A DNA stretch of 64,000 bases from Avena insularis. Taxonomy: Eukaryota > Streptophyta > Magnoliopsida > Poales > Poaceae. The stretch spans positions 378,435,331-378,499,330 of the forward strand of contig CM042688.1 of NCBI GenBank assembly GCA_023614405.1, written 5' to 3'. Shown here one piece after another: positions 37,405-49,542 of the stretch. The position numbers and the translations under genes were made by a program. The notes under the pieces are model-generated. The model had not been told where the DNA came from. It ran no database searches and saw nothing but the letters and a program-made list of their open reading frames with translations. Within the stretch, counting starts at the first letter, position 1. Each line of letters opens with the position of its first letter.

Positions 37405-40400
37405 TGTAACATCCCAAAACTTTAATCCAAACTTATTAAGATCCAAATCATCAAAGTTAGGATTAACAAAAACTTTTGCAATTGAAATTATCAAAGCATT
37501 CATATGTTTGTGCATTTAAAAATAGGAGTTGTTTGAATTGCCATGATTAAGTGATCCATTGCTTGTAAAATGATTCTTAGGTGAAATAAACATCATCTAG
37601 ATCATTGCCAAACAAATCCCAAAGAAAAACAAATCAAAATGAATAATTGAAGTGAATGGTCATTTTGGCCAAATTAACTATCATGCCTACTTTGGCTATT
37701 CCTAGTACTCAGAACTTAACAGAAACAAATGTGGATCTTTGAACCCCTTGCTAGTACACATAATGAGGTACCAAGGCTCACTTTGTGATCTGCCAAAAAC
37801 ATTCAAACACTATATTTAAAAGGCAATGGAAAATTGAATCTATTTCATATGGGAAGATCCCACTATTTCAAAAACCACTCAAATAAACTCAATTTTCAAA
37901 ACCCAAGCACCCACAGAGTCTCAAGCTTAGTACTATCACACCCACCAAAAATCTTTGCAAAATTCAAAAATAATTTTCTTGCGGCCATTTCATCAAACAC
38001 TTGGCAGGCAAGAATCTAACTCTAAACCTAGCTTACTGTTCTGCACAGGGTTTTGCCCCCATTTGATCCCCATTTAACCCCACTGTCCCCTCTTGATCTA
38101 ACCAGGGCCTAACTACCCCATCCCCTACCTCCTAGTGGCATGGCAATGCCAAGCCGAGCACCTACTGGCCGGCCGACCATGCCCTCACCCCAGGAGACCA
38201 CCTCCCCCTCTCTCTCCATGTCTAGCATCTAGCCAACACCTCACCGCCGTCCACTGTCCCCTCCCCGAGCCAGGTCAATCAATGGACCACCAAGAAAACC
38301 CCGCGCCTAGTGCCACCGCGCCATGCCGAGCACGTGCCAGAGCACCGCACCCGGCACGCGTGCACAAGCCGCCGCTCGACCGCAGCCCGCGCCCACCGCG
38401 TCGCCACGACCCAGGGAGCACGCCGGACATGCTCGTTCGCCGCCCAATGCCTCATAGCCACCGCTCGCCGCAGAAGCCGCCGTCTCTGCCGCTCAGAGCT
38501 CCAGCTCTACCCGACCGCATACCACCGCCCCTAAGCCCGCAATAAATCCCTAGAGCACCGCCAGGAGACCGCGCGTCGACCGCCACCCGCAGCCATGCCG
38601 CTAGTAGCCCGTAGCCATGTCGCCACCATCGACTGGCCATGCCGCACTGTCCCGCCATCGAGCCCACCACTCCCAGCCGTTTCCAGCACACCACTCCACT
38701 CCCCTCACCTCACTAATCGTCCCACACCTCTAGCCAGAGCACGGGGAGCAGCAGTTCGCCGGAATTGCACCAGAGCAGGCCGCCACTGGAGGAGAAGGGC
38801 GCCGCTGATTGCGACCACCCCCGGAGCTCCCTCGACCGTCCCTGAGCTCGCCATCGACCACCAGTCCGTTTGCCTGCCTCGCCGTCGTTGCTGGAGCCCT
38901 GGTATGCCCCCTATGCACCCCCACTGAGCCGCTAGGGTTAGAGCTCGCCGGCGATAGGTCCGTCGTCGACGATCCCCACTCTAATCTAACGTCCCACATT
39001 GCCCCATACCGCTTCGCGCGTTATGAGTCGCTGACTAGTGGACCCCCCTGTCAGTTGAGCCCAGCCAAGAGTGACCACAGGCACGCCAAGCGTTCCTTTG
39101 ACCTGAGTTAGTTTGAATTAGGATTTTTCTTTTTAGTTTAAACTTAGTTCTGTCCCTTAGTTCAAAATTCAATTTAGAGAGATCTACAAATCCAAATGAA
39201 GTGATTTCAATTTTGTTGGAAAGAGACTGAAAAGATCTATCCAAGCCCGTTGGATTTAATTCATTTAGAGTTATAGATCTCTCCTAGTAAAAATAATAAA
39301 ACAGAAGCATTTGTACCTTGCAACATTTTTATAAAATCAACCAAGTTAGCTTTTGAGTTGATTCCAACTCTCAAAAATCACATTTCATCATACCTATCTG
39401 AATATGTAATAATATCAAGTTTTACATGCAGTGACTTTGGATTAGTACCAAAATAATGCTATATAGGCATTTCTAGTCACTTTAAATCCTTAAATAATGA
39501 ACTTAAACCAAAGTAATTTTGACCCAACCCTTAAATTACATTGCCACATGTTAGAATATGTGGCGATGACATGTGTCCACATGATCCCATATTTTAAGTG
39601 GTGAATATTAAATCTTAGTTAATTTTTCAATGAGTAGAAATTACTTTTCTAAAATAAAAAGGAGGAAACTATGGAATAAAACTTGTGATGCTTGTGATGA
39701 GAATTGATCATCAATTGTGTGCCTTAGAGTACTAAATTAGACTAGTTAAGTATTGTTTGGTGATTGTGTACTCCGTATGTATTTATAGAAGATAGTACTA
39801 ACCAAGCTTACGAGGAGGAGGAGTGCTACCAAGAATAAGAAGAAGAAAACTTCAACCACTGCACCACCCAAGGCAAGCTATTGTTAGCCAGCTAGATGAA
39901 TGAGCAAAGATGCCTTAGGCATGCTTTGGTCACACCACTTTGACTATTACTACCCCAAGTATTACCTTACAAGCTTTACTTCCTTTACTTTACACAAAGC
40001 CCCTTACTTGTTTTGAAGGTAGCATAAAGAGTATAAAACTTGACCTATTTAGTTAGACTTAGATGTCATTCTATGGCATGAGATTCAACCCACCTTAGTG
40101 AACACTCTTAACTTAGTAGTTTAGAGTAGATCAAAACTGGAGTCACTTTAGATGGGAACAATTGGTGAAAATGAATTATGAAAACCTTGGAATGATGAGT
40201 CATTCTATTGAGATGTTTTGACATGTGTTGAGAAACACAAATGGTTTATGAGGATGAAAATGTTGAGGCATGAGCCTTAACCCTTTTATAAAACTGATGG
40301 TTGGATTCGGATGCGATACCATTCCAAATTTACCGTACAACCACACTACCTGAATTGGGTAAGGCTTAGCCGGAAATTTATATGCATTAGTATTAGTTCC

Positions 40401-41190
40401 CTCGCGGGAGAGGTTTGAGCTGAGGCTACCTCTCAATGTTGTCCACCTATGCAGTGCCCAAGATGACTGATGGTCATGGTTGGGAGGTCATGCTCATAGG
40501 AGAGGTTCTTATACTAGGGTGTGTAAAAGGAAAGGTTATGTTTGATTATCTGCATACTAAGTATGATGATTCAGGGTTATCCCTGACGGATGTATCGAAT
40601 CTTGTGGTGAAAGTGTACCACCTCTGCAGAGTGTCAAACTATTCGAATAGCCGCGTCCGCGGTTATGGACAGTTGGAATGGCCATACTGTTTCGTTGTCA
40701 GATGTTTTCGAAACAACTTATGAATGAATGATGAATCTTGACTTGACCACAACAGGGTTGTGTTTATGATAATAGCTTCCCAACTTAAGTGATTCTAGAA
40801 CTTTATGTTATATTTCTTTGCTTCTGAACTCGGCTTAGGTTTCAAACTTAACTTTATAGTTAAACTTAGATTTAGCACTTTAACTTAGCACTATACTACT
40901 TGTTAGTGGTAGTTTGTGAGTACTTAAAGAGTACTCATGGCTTTTGTCCCTGGCTATTCTCATGGCCAGACTATGAAGGAGACTATCAAGATGATGGCCA
41001 GCAGGACGGCTATGATAACTAGGACTATCTGCCTTCGTCAGCATTGCCTATGCCCCTGAAGATGGACCCCACCGCTACGCTTATCTTTTATTTCCGCTGC
41101 TTGATGTATTAAGACTGGATCATGAGATCCTTATTTGTGTAAGAACTACGTATGGTTTGTAATGGAGGATGTACTATGATATCCAATCCG
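37405..41190 (+). mobile_element. Solo or truncated LTR of a TGTAACATCCC family
   Basis: Starts TGTAACATCCCAAAA at 37,405. It has an AT-rich first part, a GC-rich middle (about 38,100-39,000: proline- and arginine-rich chance frames, then gctggagccctggtatgcc), and an AT-rich tail. The first 1.7 kb is collinear with 62,187-64,000. No second LTR, primer-binding site or polypurine tract was seen nearby. The 3' end is placed just before the B3 gene terminus near 41,190; no matching target duplication was found, so the right edge is uncertain and internal deletion is possible. The architecture resembles the LTR of the LARD further right but the sequence is different. Confidence 0.65.
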
Positions 41191-42788
41191 TTATGTCTCG
41201 CAAAAATGGTAATCATGGGATTGCGACGTATGGCATAACGGGCATCTGGGATTAAAAATCCGGGTTTTGATAGCAAGTATCTGCCTAGGCTTGCTAAAAT
41301 TGAATGATACCTTGTCCCCCTGCTTTAGACCATTTTCACGGACATACTTGGACCAGCCTCGGCCACCCAAATAGGTGGTGTACATCGTCTGGGAGACATC
41401 CACATCATATAGTTGCCGCATGCCTTTAGAGCCCCCGCTATACAGAGTTAGAAACTTTTCATTTCCGAACATCTTGTTTATAATGGGGCGAGCGGCACAA
41501 GGGACAGCCTTCATGAGAAAATTGATAGTGAAGTAAGGCGACAACAAAAAAAGTGCGATACAAGATCTTACATCAAGTCGGTCTAAACCACTTGGAATCC
41601 ATACCTAATACCATGGGTACCCTTTGCGAAGGGTGGTCATACACCATTTTTCATCGCTCTACCTTTGGAATGGCATATATGGGCCCCCTTTCAATCCACA
41701 AGCTTGACAAGAGGAGGGTAGCAGAAAGGGCTGAGCAGCTGGTGCATGGTACTGATTGAAATTAAGTGGAAATGTTAAATTATGTAAAGAGCAAGTAAAT
41801 CTAATAATATAAGAAAAAACCATTGCGTGTAAAGCAAACAGGGTTTTTTTGTGAAGTTCTAATGAGCGTGAACATATAGTACTAGCTGATAATAATAACA
41901 TGGAAAATCATAACATGTGAAATTGTGGATTTCTAAATTATACCCACTTCTTAGAGAGGTCACTGCCCACCTGGGTACTGTGTTGGAGGTTCCTCTTTGT
42001 GTAGAGGATGTCCTCTTTTGGTGCGGGCATCAGAAATCTACTAGCCTCTACAACAGCCTTAGCCTCCACACCAGCATCTTCAATCTGCAGAAATAGCAAC
42101 AGAGCTCAACAGTTCAATACTATGTAAAGTTTGGTCAAACATTCCATTGCTTGACTTTTCAAAAAATACAGTATATGCTTAAGCCTTGGGACGGCGGAAG
42201 TACAGTACATAGTAGTCATATACTGACTATATGAGACAGTCTGACAGATCCAGATCTAGATTCACATAAACATAGTGCCAGAATTAATAAAATCACACAT
42301 ATGTTTCTTAACATTTGATAAGCATGCATCACACCAAGCGGGTAATACTTAAATTTGATTGCACCATGGTAATAAGGTTATTAAGAACAAATACCTTTCT
42401 CTATAAGCTGGGCCCTCCCAGCTGGTCGGTGGCCTTGCGCTTGTTTTTGGGTGAGTAGTGGTACTCGCCGGATCCTGCGGCGTGTGGGGGTACCATCCTG
42501 TTTGCCGCACCTGAAGCACCGCACGTTCATAGGTATGTACCATCGTGCTACAATAAATGAAGAAGAGATGGTGTCACTGAGGCTTCCACAAAAATAGGAT
42601 GCAGATAGAGACAACTTTTAGCACCGGGATACATCCAGGTTGAAGCTAACCACTTTCAACATTGGAAAAAAATGGAAGAACGCAACAAATAAACTGCTAC
42701 ATTACCTTTTTAAGACAACATTAAGGGAACTGACGGGACCATCCCTGTCCATAGTGGTCGTGTGCGCCACTGACCCATAGTTCTCCAT
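41191..42788 (-). pseudogene. B3-domain transcription factor pseudogene with traceable exons
   Basis: Minus-strand exons can be followed. A possible first exon is 42,788-42,706 (ATG, MENYGSVAHTTTMDRDG, donor AAAAAG/gtaatg). Then 42,547-42,395 (acceptor ttattgtag, 51 codons, donor AAAG/gtattt), 42,084-41,944 (acceptor tttctgcag, 47 codons, starts IEDAGVEAKAVV, donor TGG/gtataa), and a last exon from about 41,508 to the stop at 41,191. Exons two to four join in phase 0. The last exon carries the B3 core: LYDVDVSQTMYTTYLGGRGW, SKYVRENGLKQGDKVSFNF. Defects are in-frame TGA at 42,529-42,527 and TAG at 42,403-42,401 in exon two, and a one-base phase mismatch between exons one and two. The protein would be a nuclear DNA-binding regulator; the stops argue it is dead. 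Confidence 0.65.
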
Positions 42789-44022
42789 ACAGAATCTGAC
42801 GCAAAATCCATTGCACATTACAAGTAGCAACTAAAGGTTACAGAAGTGAAGAACACCGAAATCGAACCCGACCAAATGCCCCAATCAGAACAGCGGTGAC
42901 CATGCCCTGATCCGGAGTCATACGAAATCAGTACCACCTCCCCCCACCTCCACCCCCATTCCCACCACCACCCCCACCCCACCCAAATGACCCAATCGAT
43001 TAGAGAAAAGGAAAAATATCCTGATTAGGTGATTCCGAGGTGAGCAATAAGCAAGAACTCCACAATCAAAGCATACCGAATACTACTACTCCTAGTACTA
43101 ATAGTACCCCCAATGGCCCAATCGGAAGCAAATTAAGCCAAGTCGGATTTTGAGGTGAGCAAATACACCCACCTATTTCAACAAGAACTCCCCAACCAGA
43201 GGTTGCACCAGTTCCAATAGTTGCTTGCTGGATGTGAGCTAGCTAGTGATGGTTTCTTGTCTTGTCGTCGGTAGAAAGGCATGGGCAGGGGAGTAGTAGT
43301 TCTAGTAGTAGTAGGGTTGGGCAATACACTTTTTTCTACAGTAAGTATTTTTAAGTGGCAGTGGTGGGAACATTTTGCCAGGAGAGAATCCCGAATTTTT
43401 GATCCTAGCTATCACGTGGTGGCCTACAACTATTTCAAGCGGGACCCACGTTAGGGGTGAGTTAAAGAGGTCCCACATCAAGTGGGTGAGATAATTGACG
43501 GAGCCAACCTCCTCCTTCCCTTGGGACTAGTACTAGTTCTCCCGGGTTCCTCTCCAAGGACAAAGAAAATCGCCCCTCTTCGAATCAAATTGACCCCAGC
43601 TTATTATGCTTTTGCTGATTCGTCTCATGGAGCAGAGGACAAGACGGTGGTAGTTGCAGCATAGGGCACCAGCACTGGGCCCTCAAAAACAATTTAGGAA
43701 CCGATAAAATGATAAGCTCATATTTCAGACTAGAAACACACACAAAGACACATATAGTCCATATATACTAATATACGGAATAGTTTCCAGTTACAGTTCT
43801 GCTAACAAAGGCCTAGAAATCATAATAAGGTAGCTCCATATTATAGAACTACGAGAGTAGAGAACCAATCATTGGATAGTCTACACCCCAAGAGTTTTGC
43901 AGCTGGGCTAGTGGTCAAGAACGGCACCAAAAGTACATCCCTGATGATCAGCAGCCCTGCATCAAATCCATACAAAAGTAGTGTACCCGATCCACAACCT
44001 GAGGTACAGGCTCATCAATGAA
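42789..44022. other. Region between the B3 and transposase-domain gene fragments
   Basis: No supported gene. It contains C-rich runs (42,935-42,985), a short (AGT)n stretch near 43,292-43,314, and sequence that by position should be the upstream region of the B3 gene and the 3' untranslated region of the gene at 44,023. The open frame 43,482-43,664 has no recognisable features. Confidence 0.4.
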
Positions 44023-44579
44023 CTAGTCATCGTCATTACCATCAAAGTCATCTTCGGTCATCTGCTTCTGCGATTAGTAGATTAACACATACGTTTATAG
44101 AGAAACATCAAAGACACACAACCTAAACATTTGTCGTTCTACAGATATACCTTGTCATCTGGCATGGCAGTAGTACCAGAAATGGAACCTGTTTCATGCA
44201 GCTTGCGCTTTTTCTCTCCTCCCCCATCTCCAAGTTGATCTAGATGCTCAGGAGCTGCCTCTGTCAGTTGATCTAGTTGATCAACATCTTCTTCCCCTAC
44301 TTGATCTTGATGATAAAGATGTGCTTCCCCCGGTTCATATGGAGGATCATATGGTTCACCATGAAATACACATCTAACATATGTGCTTAGCATCCCAAAT
44401 GTAAAAATATGGTCTTCCACTATACTTTGAGGAAGCATCCTATGATTCGCACACAACCGACAGGGGAAATGTACTTTTGAGTTGTCACAATGAGATCTAA
44501 CAAATCCCATAAATCGTAGAACATCAAGGATACGTTTAGCGCTGCCTAATGGAGCAATCTCTATCCAAAATCTGCCCCT
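44023..44579 (-). pseudogene. Gene fragment with transposase-associated domain and acidic tail
   Basis: The exon from about 44,579 down to 44,151 encodes RGRFWIEIAPLGSAKRI, then FPCRLCANHRM, VEDHIFTFGM, Y.RCVFHGE. This is the pattern of the plant transposase-associated domain (RxWMY ... CPCxxCxN ... VxxHLxxxGF ... YxxWxxHGE) found at the start of CACTA/En-Spm transposases and in some host genes. An acidic DQxx-rich stretch, a basic EKKRK motif and a donor AAG/gtatat follow. A 93-bp-scale intron ends gcagaagcag, and a last exon 44,061-44,023 encodes MTEDDFDGNDDD and a stop. The splice phase is 0 on both sides. The 5' part is missing or lies beyond the LARD insertion, and no catalytic transposase domain was found. 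It could be a domesticated host gene or a CACTA relic; whether it is expressed is unknown. Confidence 0.6.
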
Positions 44580-44835
44580 CTATTTAATTCTGACATACAA
44601 GGTTGGTTATTATTAAAAGAAAAGCAGGAAACATATAGATGGAGTACAAAAACTATATATGCCTATGTGTTTCAGCAAACATATTGATAACAAGAATCGT
44701 GGAAGGTATTTAGGAACATAGATCCAGCACAGAATAAACTATGACCATGCAGATTGAGGAGAAATTAAACTATGTAGGAGTATTTGAAAGGGCAATAAAA
44801 TGCCAACCAGATCGATCTAGAGATAGAAGGACTAC
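44580..44835. other. Non-coding left flank of the LARD insertion
   Basis: About 250 bp of AT-rich sequence with no supported frame. It ends in the target duplication ACTAC (44,831-44,835). Confidence 0.5.
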
Positions 44836-47800
44836 TGTAGCATCCCAATTGTCTAACAATTGCAATGCTACTAGCCTAGTCTATATAAATGCTACTTCCT
44901 ACATATAATTGTTGCATCATAATTATATCATGCTCATGTCATCATGCCACCTTGCATTTGAGCATCATATAAAACCCTTTTTGTTTTGGTTCTTCTCTCA
45001 TATGCATTATTAATTGTATTTGCCTCTTGATATTGTATTTGGTTATTGATATAATGTTTAATGCCCAAGTTGAGTTGGGGGCATATCTTTTATTCAACTC
45101 CATCACCTTTCTCTGTCACCACCTTATAATTCCACCATCCAACTAAATATGAGCTTTGCACTTTATTGGGTTTTACCTCTAGCTCATGTGGGTTGGGATG
45201 GATCCAATTCTATTTCCACATGCTCTCATATTAGCATCATGTTGTTTTCACATTATTGATATGTGGAGCCACCTTTGCATGCATTATGAGTAGTGCTCCT
45301 TTTCCTAGCTTTCATATGGATTATTATGGATTTATGCTCATGTTGGGATATTTTTGGGACTATTAAACATCTAGTGGAATATACACACTAGCAAGTCCCA
45401 ATTATAATCAAATATGATCATCTCCATCTACTCCACTTGGAACTTTCATTTAAATTCTTTTGCTTGGCCTTACTCCACATTTTGGGTAATGCATAGGAAT
45501 AATGCCATGTTTATTATTTTGTTTTCACAAGGTTAAAATATGGCTTTGAATGCTTTTGCATGGGCCATGCAAATCTCCACCACCTCTTCTCCTTGGGTTT
45601 AGTCCTTGTTTTTTAAAGTGGATCTTGTCCTTTGTTTTCATACCAAGTGATCCTTAATATTTTTGTGGGGCTCCACATTTATCTCCTACCACCACCATGT
45701 GTGCACCCCAAGCCTCACCATCTTGATCTCCTCACCTTGCCATGTGCATCAAACCTCTCTCTCTCATCCTCACCTTTCTCTACTTTTCACCTCCATCCAT
45801 GCATGATCAAGCGGATCATAATAAAACCCTAACCCTATCTAACCTCCTCTCTCTAACCCTAGCCCTAGTCCAAGCCCTAACCCCTTACCCTAACCCTCAC
45901 CTCTCTACCCTCCTCTCACCATGCCGAGGCACACCTCCCTCTCTCTGCCAGCAAGGGACCCCCTAGCCCCTCTCTAACCATGCGAGCTACCCCAGTCCCT
46001 AACCTAAACCCTAGACCGAACCTTTGCCATCTACCCGAGCCTCCCCTCTCGGCTCTCTCTCTCTCTCTGCCGAAGCTACCACCACCCGAGCCAGCCCTCC
46101 CTCTACTCTTTGGTCCACCTGCAGCCACACCCTGTCCCTGCCCCTGCCCTGCTCAACCGAGCCAGCTCGAGCACGTGAGGGCGAGGTGAAAAGGTGGCCG
46201 AGCCACCTTTTTCCACCACCGCGTCCCCCACGGCACCACCTCCCTCTGGGCTCGCCTTTATCCCTTCCCCTCCTCCCTCTGCCTCACCAAACCACCCCTG
46301 GCCTCGCGCCGCAACCACCTCCCCTCCCCCTCTACCTTTCTCTCCACCGGCCGGCTACCGTCGGTCTCCATCGTCCCCCCCTCTTACAGCCGGTGGCGAG
46401 GAGCTGTGGTTGTCGAGGAAGGACGAGTACCCTCCCCTGCTTCACCTCGTACGCGCCAGCGAGGAGGAGAAGGACCCCAGCCGCCGATGACGCGGACGGC
46501 GAAACCCTAGTTCCAGCCAGTCGCGTGCTACGTCGAGGATCACCCGCTCCTCTGCCCAAACCACCACCGCCAACCAACCCGCGGTGAGCTCCTCTACCTC
46601 CTGGACATACTCCGCCTCACCGGGTAGCCCTAGCTGCGCCAGACGTTTCGTTGGTCAGCGCCCGTGGCGAAGCCTGCTCTGCCGTCATGCGCCTCACACA
46701 ATCCAATGGCAGCGCAAGCCAAGACAACCCCTAGCCACCCCTAGCGGTAGCCGCCAGCGGCCATGTAGGTCGCGAGTTCGAACCCCATGCGCCGTGCCCT
46801 GCGTCGGTCGCGCACCGACCTGTCCGCGCGTTTGCAGGAAGAGAAACAGTGGCCGCAAACCCTTTTGCACTTAACCCCCTGCGTTTTTTTTTCGGCTAAA
46901 CCTGCGGTACACCGAGCCCCACCGTCAGCCTCTCCGCCGTTTTGCAGTTAAGTCCCTGGGTTTTCCACAGCCTCAAACCGCGGTCCCCCGGATCCACCAC
47001 GTGTCGCGTCCCGGCTGGCCGCGCGCGCCGTGGACCCTTAAACCCCACCGACCCCACCTGTCACCAGATAATAGCGCAGCCAGGTGAGAAAGATCTCTCC
47101 GCGTGGGTTTCGCCAGTCAAGAAGTGGCCCACCATCAGCGTATGTGGCTAGGATTGCCTGGGTGTAAAACGTTTTTCGGTTTTCTGTTTTAATTTAAACT
47201 TTTCAAATTTGTTTTAATATTAAATTCAAATCTGTTTTCAAATATCTTTTAAAATATAATTCCAAATTAAACATGTAGTATATGTTTTGAAATCAGAAAA
47301 ATGTGAGGAATTCAAATATGCTATTCAAAATATTATTTGAACACTTTAAAATTTCGAGTTGGTTAAAATTACAATAAAATGCCCTTTTTCTTAATTAATT
47401 AATAACTTTTGTTTTATAACTCCAAATTTGACAAATGATATGTCTAAAATGATCAGCGCGACGAGCCCGTTCTAGCTATGCATTACATGTTCTGATTTGC
47501 AGCATGCATCATATAAATAAAAAGTATACAGCAACTTATTTGAGGATAAAAGATGACTAAAACTTCATAAAATGCTTTATTCTTGCATTCCACACCTCAC
47601 CCATGCCATGCTACTTTATTGCCATGCAAATTGTGCATCATTCATCATGGCATGATTGTTTGCTAGTCGCATGTTAATTCATATGCTTGTGCACTCTATT
47701 TAGGTTGGCCCTTGTTTGTTTGGTTCTTCTTCGAGTAGACGCTGAGCAGGGGATATATCAATAAACCCAGGAGCACTACCCAGATCCTTCTCTCGCTTCA

Positions 47801-49527
47801 ACTGAACTGCCAGGCAAGCACTACCACATGCTTGCATACATATAGTACCTATTGCCTCTATCTTATTCTTGCATCATTGAGTCGCGATTGCATTAAACTG
47901 AATCCCAAGTACCGCATAGCCTTTACTTTTAAACCCCACCGAAGCTTGTTCCTCCATCCCATGAGCCATTACTACAGGAGTTGTTTGAGCCATGCGGGTC
48001 GTAGAACAGCATGTGTAGGGTATGTGAGTGTCTGATGGATAACGAGGTACCTAAACAACTTAACCTGAGTAGTAATGGGATAACTAATGAAAGTGGCACC
48101 GGTGAGCAATATCTGCTATTTGGTTTTTCATGCTCACTTGTGTCCCGTAGGACCCCGAGTACTTGATTCATGTTCCTTGAATATTCGCGCTATCCACATC
48201 CGGGAGGCTTATGAACCCCCCTGAGCCAGATCTTGATTCATTCTTATTTCTTGGGGCCACAAGTAGTTTGGGGCTTTATTACTATTCTGTACTTATGCCA
48301 TGCTTTACTGCTTTATTTAAGATTGTGCGAGGAGCACTTGTACTGTTTTGGTTGCGGAGTGTTTTCGCGGTATCAACAAGCCCATTCACACTTTCGGGTT
48401 CCCAGTCGTTTACAGCCATTGACGCAAACCTTGAGTCTGTCTCGGAGCCGGCCAACTTCGTTGCGGGTAGCTTAATGGGGTGGCCCCCTGAAATATTTCT
48501 GAATCCTGTGATCGCTTTGTCGTGAATGTCTCGTTGGGTTTTGATTTGGTTTTTCCGAGGTTGATCGAGTGTGTTGCTATTTGTGCACCTAGGTAAATCT
48601 TCAAAGCCGTGTCCGCGGTTATGGACGACTTGGAGCACAGTTTCTCGATCATAGACAAGTATAACTAAACTACCGCTTTTAATTTGATTAAGTACCTGAC
48701 TAGTAAATTGTGCAACACTCATGGAATGGATAATAAAACTGCCAACGGATGGGGGGTTATTCGTCCGCTTCCTCGTTGGTAAGCGAGGAGGAGGATGGAT
48801 CTGTTAATATTACTGTTATAACTGTTGTTATTAATTCACGGACATCCGTCTATCTATGGTTAGGTGGATGGTTAGCGAGTATATTTAGAATTGTTAGGTA
48901 TTATCTTTTGCTGCAATTGTGTCACCCCAAGTTGTGTCCCCTTTAGAGGCATAAAGACTTGCTGAGTACCCCTAGGTCTCACACGATAAATTGTTTGATT
49001 CAGATGAACAGGTAAACTCGCAAGATGGATACTGGGTGGAGGAGACGGACGATGTGGGCAACGATCACTCGGTGTAGAGATTCCGGGAACGGGGATCCGT
49101 GAGATCTGTGGGCGGGATGTGTTTATTTATGGGGCATCTTATGCCGATTTGCTTCTTATCCGTACTCGGATCTTGTTTTCCGCTTCCGCCTGATACTCTG
49201 ATGTTTGATGTATGAGGAGATATCCTAAACTATTATATCTATCTAGGATATTTGGATCTTGCCATATGGCGTTGCAATATTTCTATTTCTTTTAGATGGA
49301 ATGGCTCTGAGGACTGTTGTATGGTGGCTTGCATACATACTCATTTGTGTATGTAGTTGATCCCTTCGCCTGCCGATTACGCCGCTCGTTCTTGTCCCGA
49401 TGTTTGGAAATGGTTAGGACGGCCGAAAGGTCTACTTGTGAGTGGCATTTGTCCCCAACGTACTATTTTAACCATTTCCGATCATCCAGGCTTGTAACTA
49501 AGAGCGTAATTCACCAAGGTAGTTACA
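44836..49527 (+). repeat. LARD 5' LTR
   Basis: Starts TGTAGCATCCCAATTG and ends gtagttaca. The first 1.1 kb is nearly identical to the 3' LTR. A GC-rich part (about 45,900-47,160) generates long proline-rich frames by composition. A telomere-like run of CCCTAA-type units lies at 45,832-45,900. Confidence 0.92.
45832..45900 (+). repeat. Telomere-like repeats inside the LARD LTR
   Basis: A run of CCCTAA, CCCTAGCCCTAG and CCCTTACCCTAACCC units. The same run is in the 3' LTR at about 53,560-53,628. The spacing is imperfect. In plants AAACCCTA-type motifs (telo-boxes) also act in promoters of growth genes, so either origin is possible. Confidence 0.6.
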
Positions 49528-49529
49528 AT

Positions 49530-49542
49530 TGGTATCAGAGCC
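49530..49542 (+). other. LARD primer-binding site
   Basis: TGGTATCAGAGCC, complementary to the 3' end of initiator methionine tRNA, two bases after the 5' LTR. Confidence 0.9.

Noticed and set aside
38135..39111. Arginine/proline-rich frames in the LTR at 37,405 (similar ones at 62,953-63,752)
   Set aside because: Overlapping frames on both strands in GC-rich LTR sequence, not kept between the two family members.
46766..46784. tRNA B-box-like motif (gcgagttcgaacccc)
   Set aside because: No matching A box or cloverleaf could be built, and the motif falls in the variable patch of the LARD LTR.
45980..46874. Proline/serine-rich frames up to 212 residues in the LARD LTRs (also 53,708-54,346)
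   Set aside because: GC-rich LTR sequence avoids stops by composition; the frames differ by frameshifts between the two LTRs and match no family.
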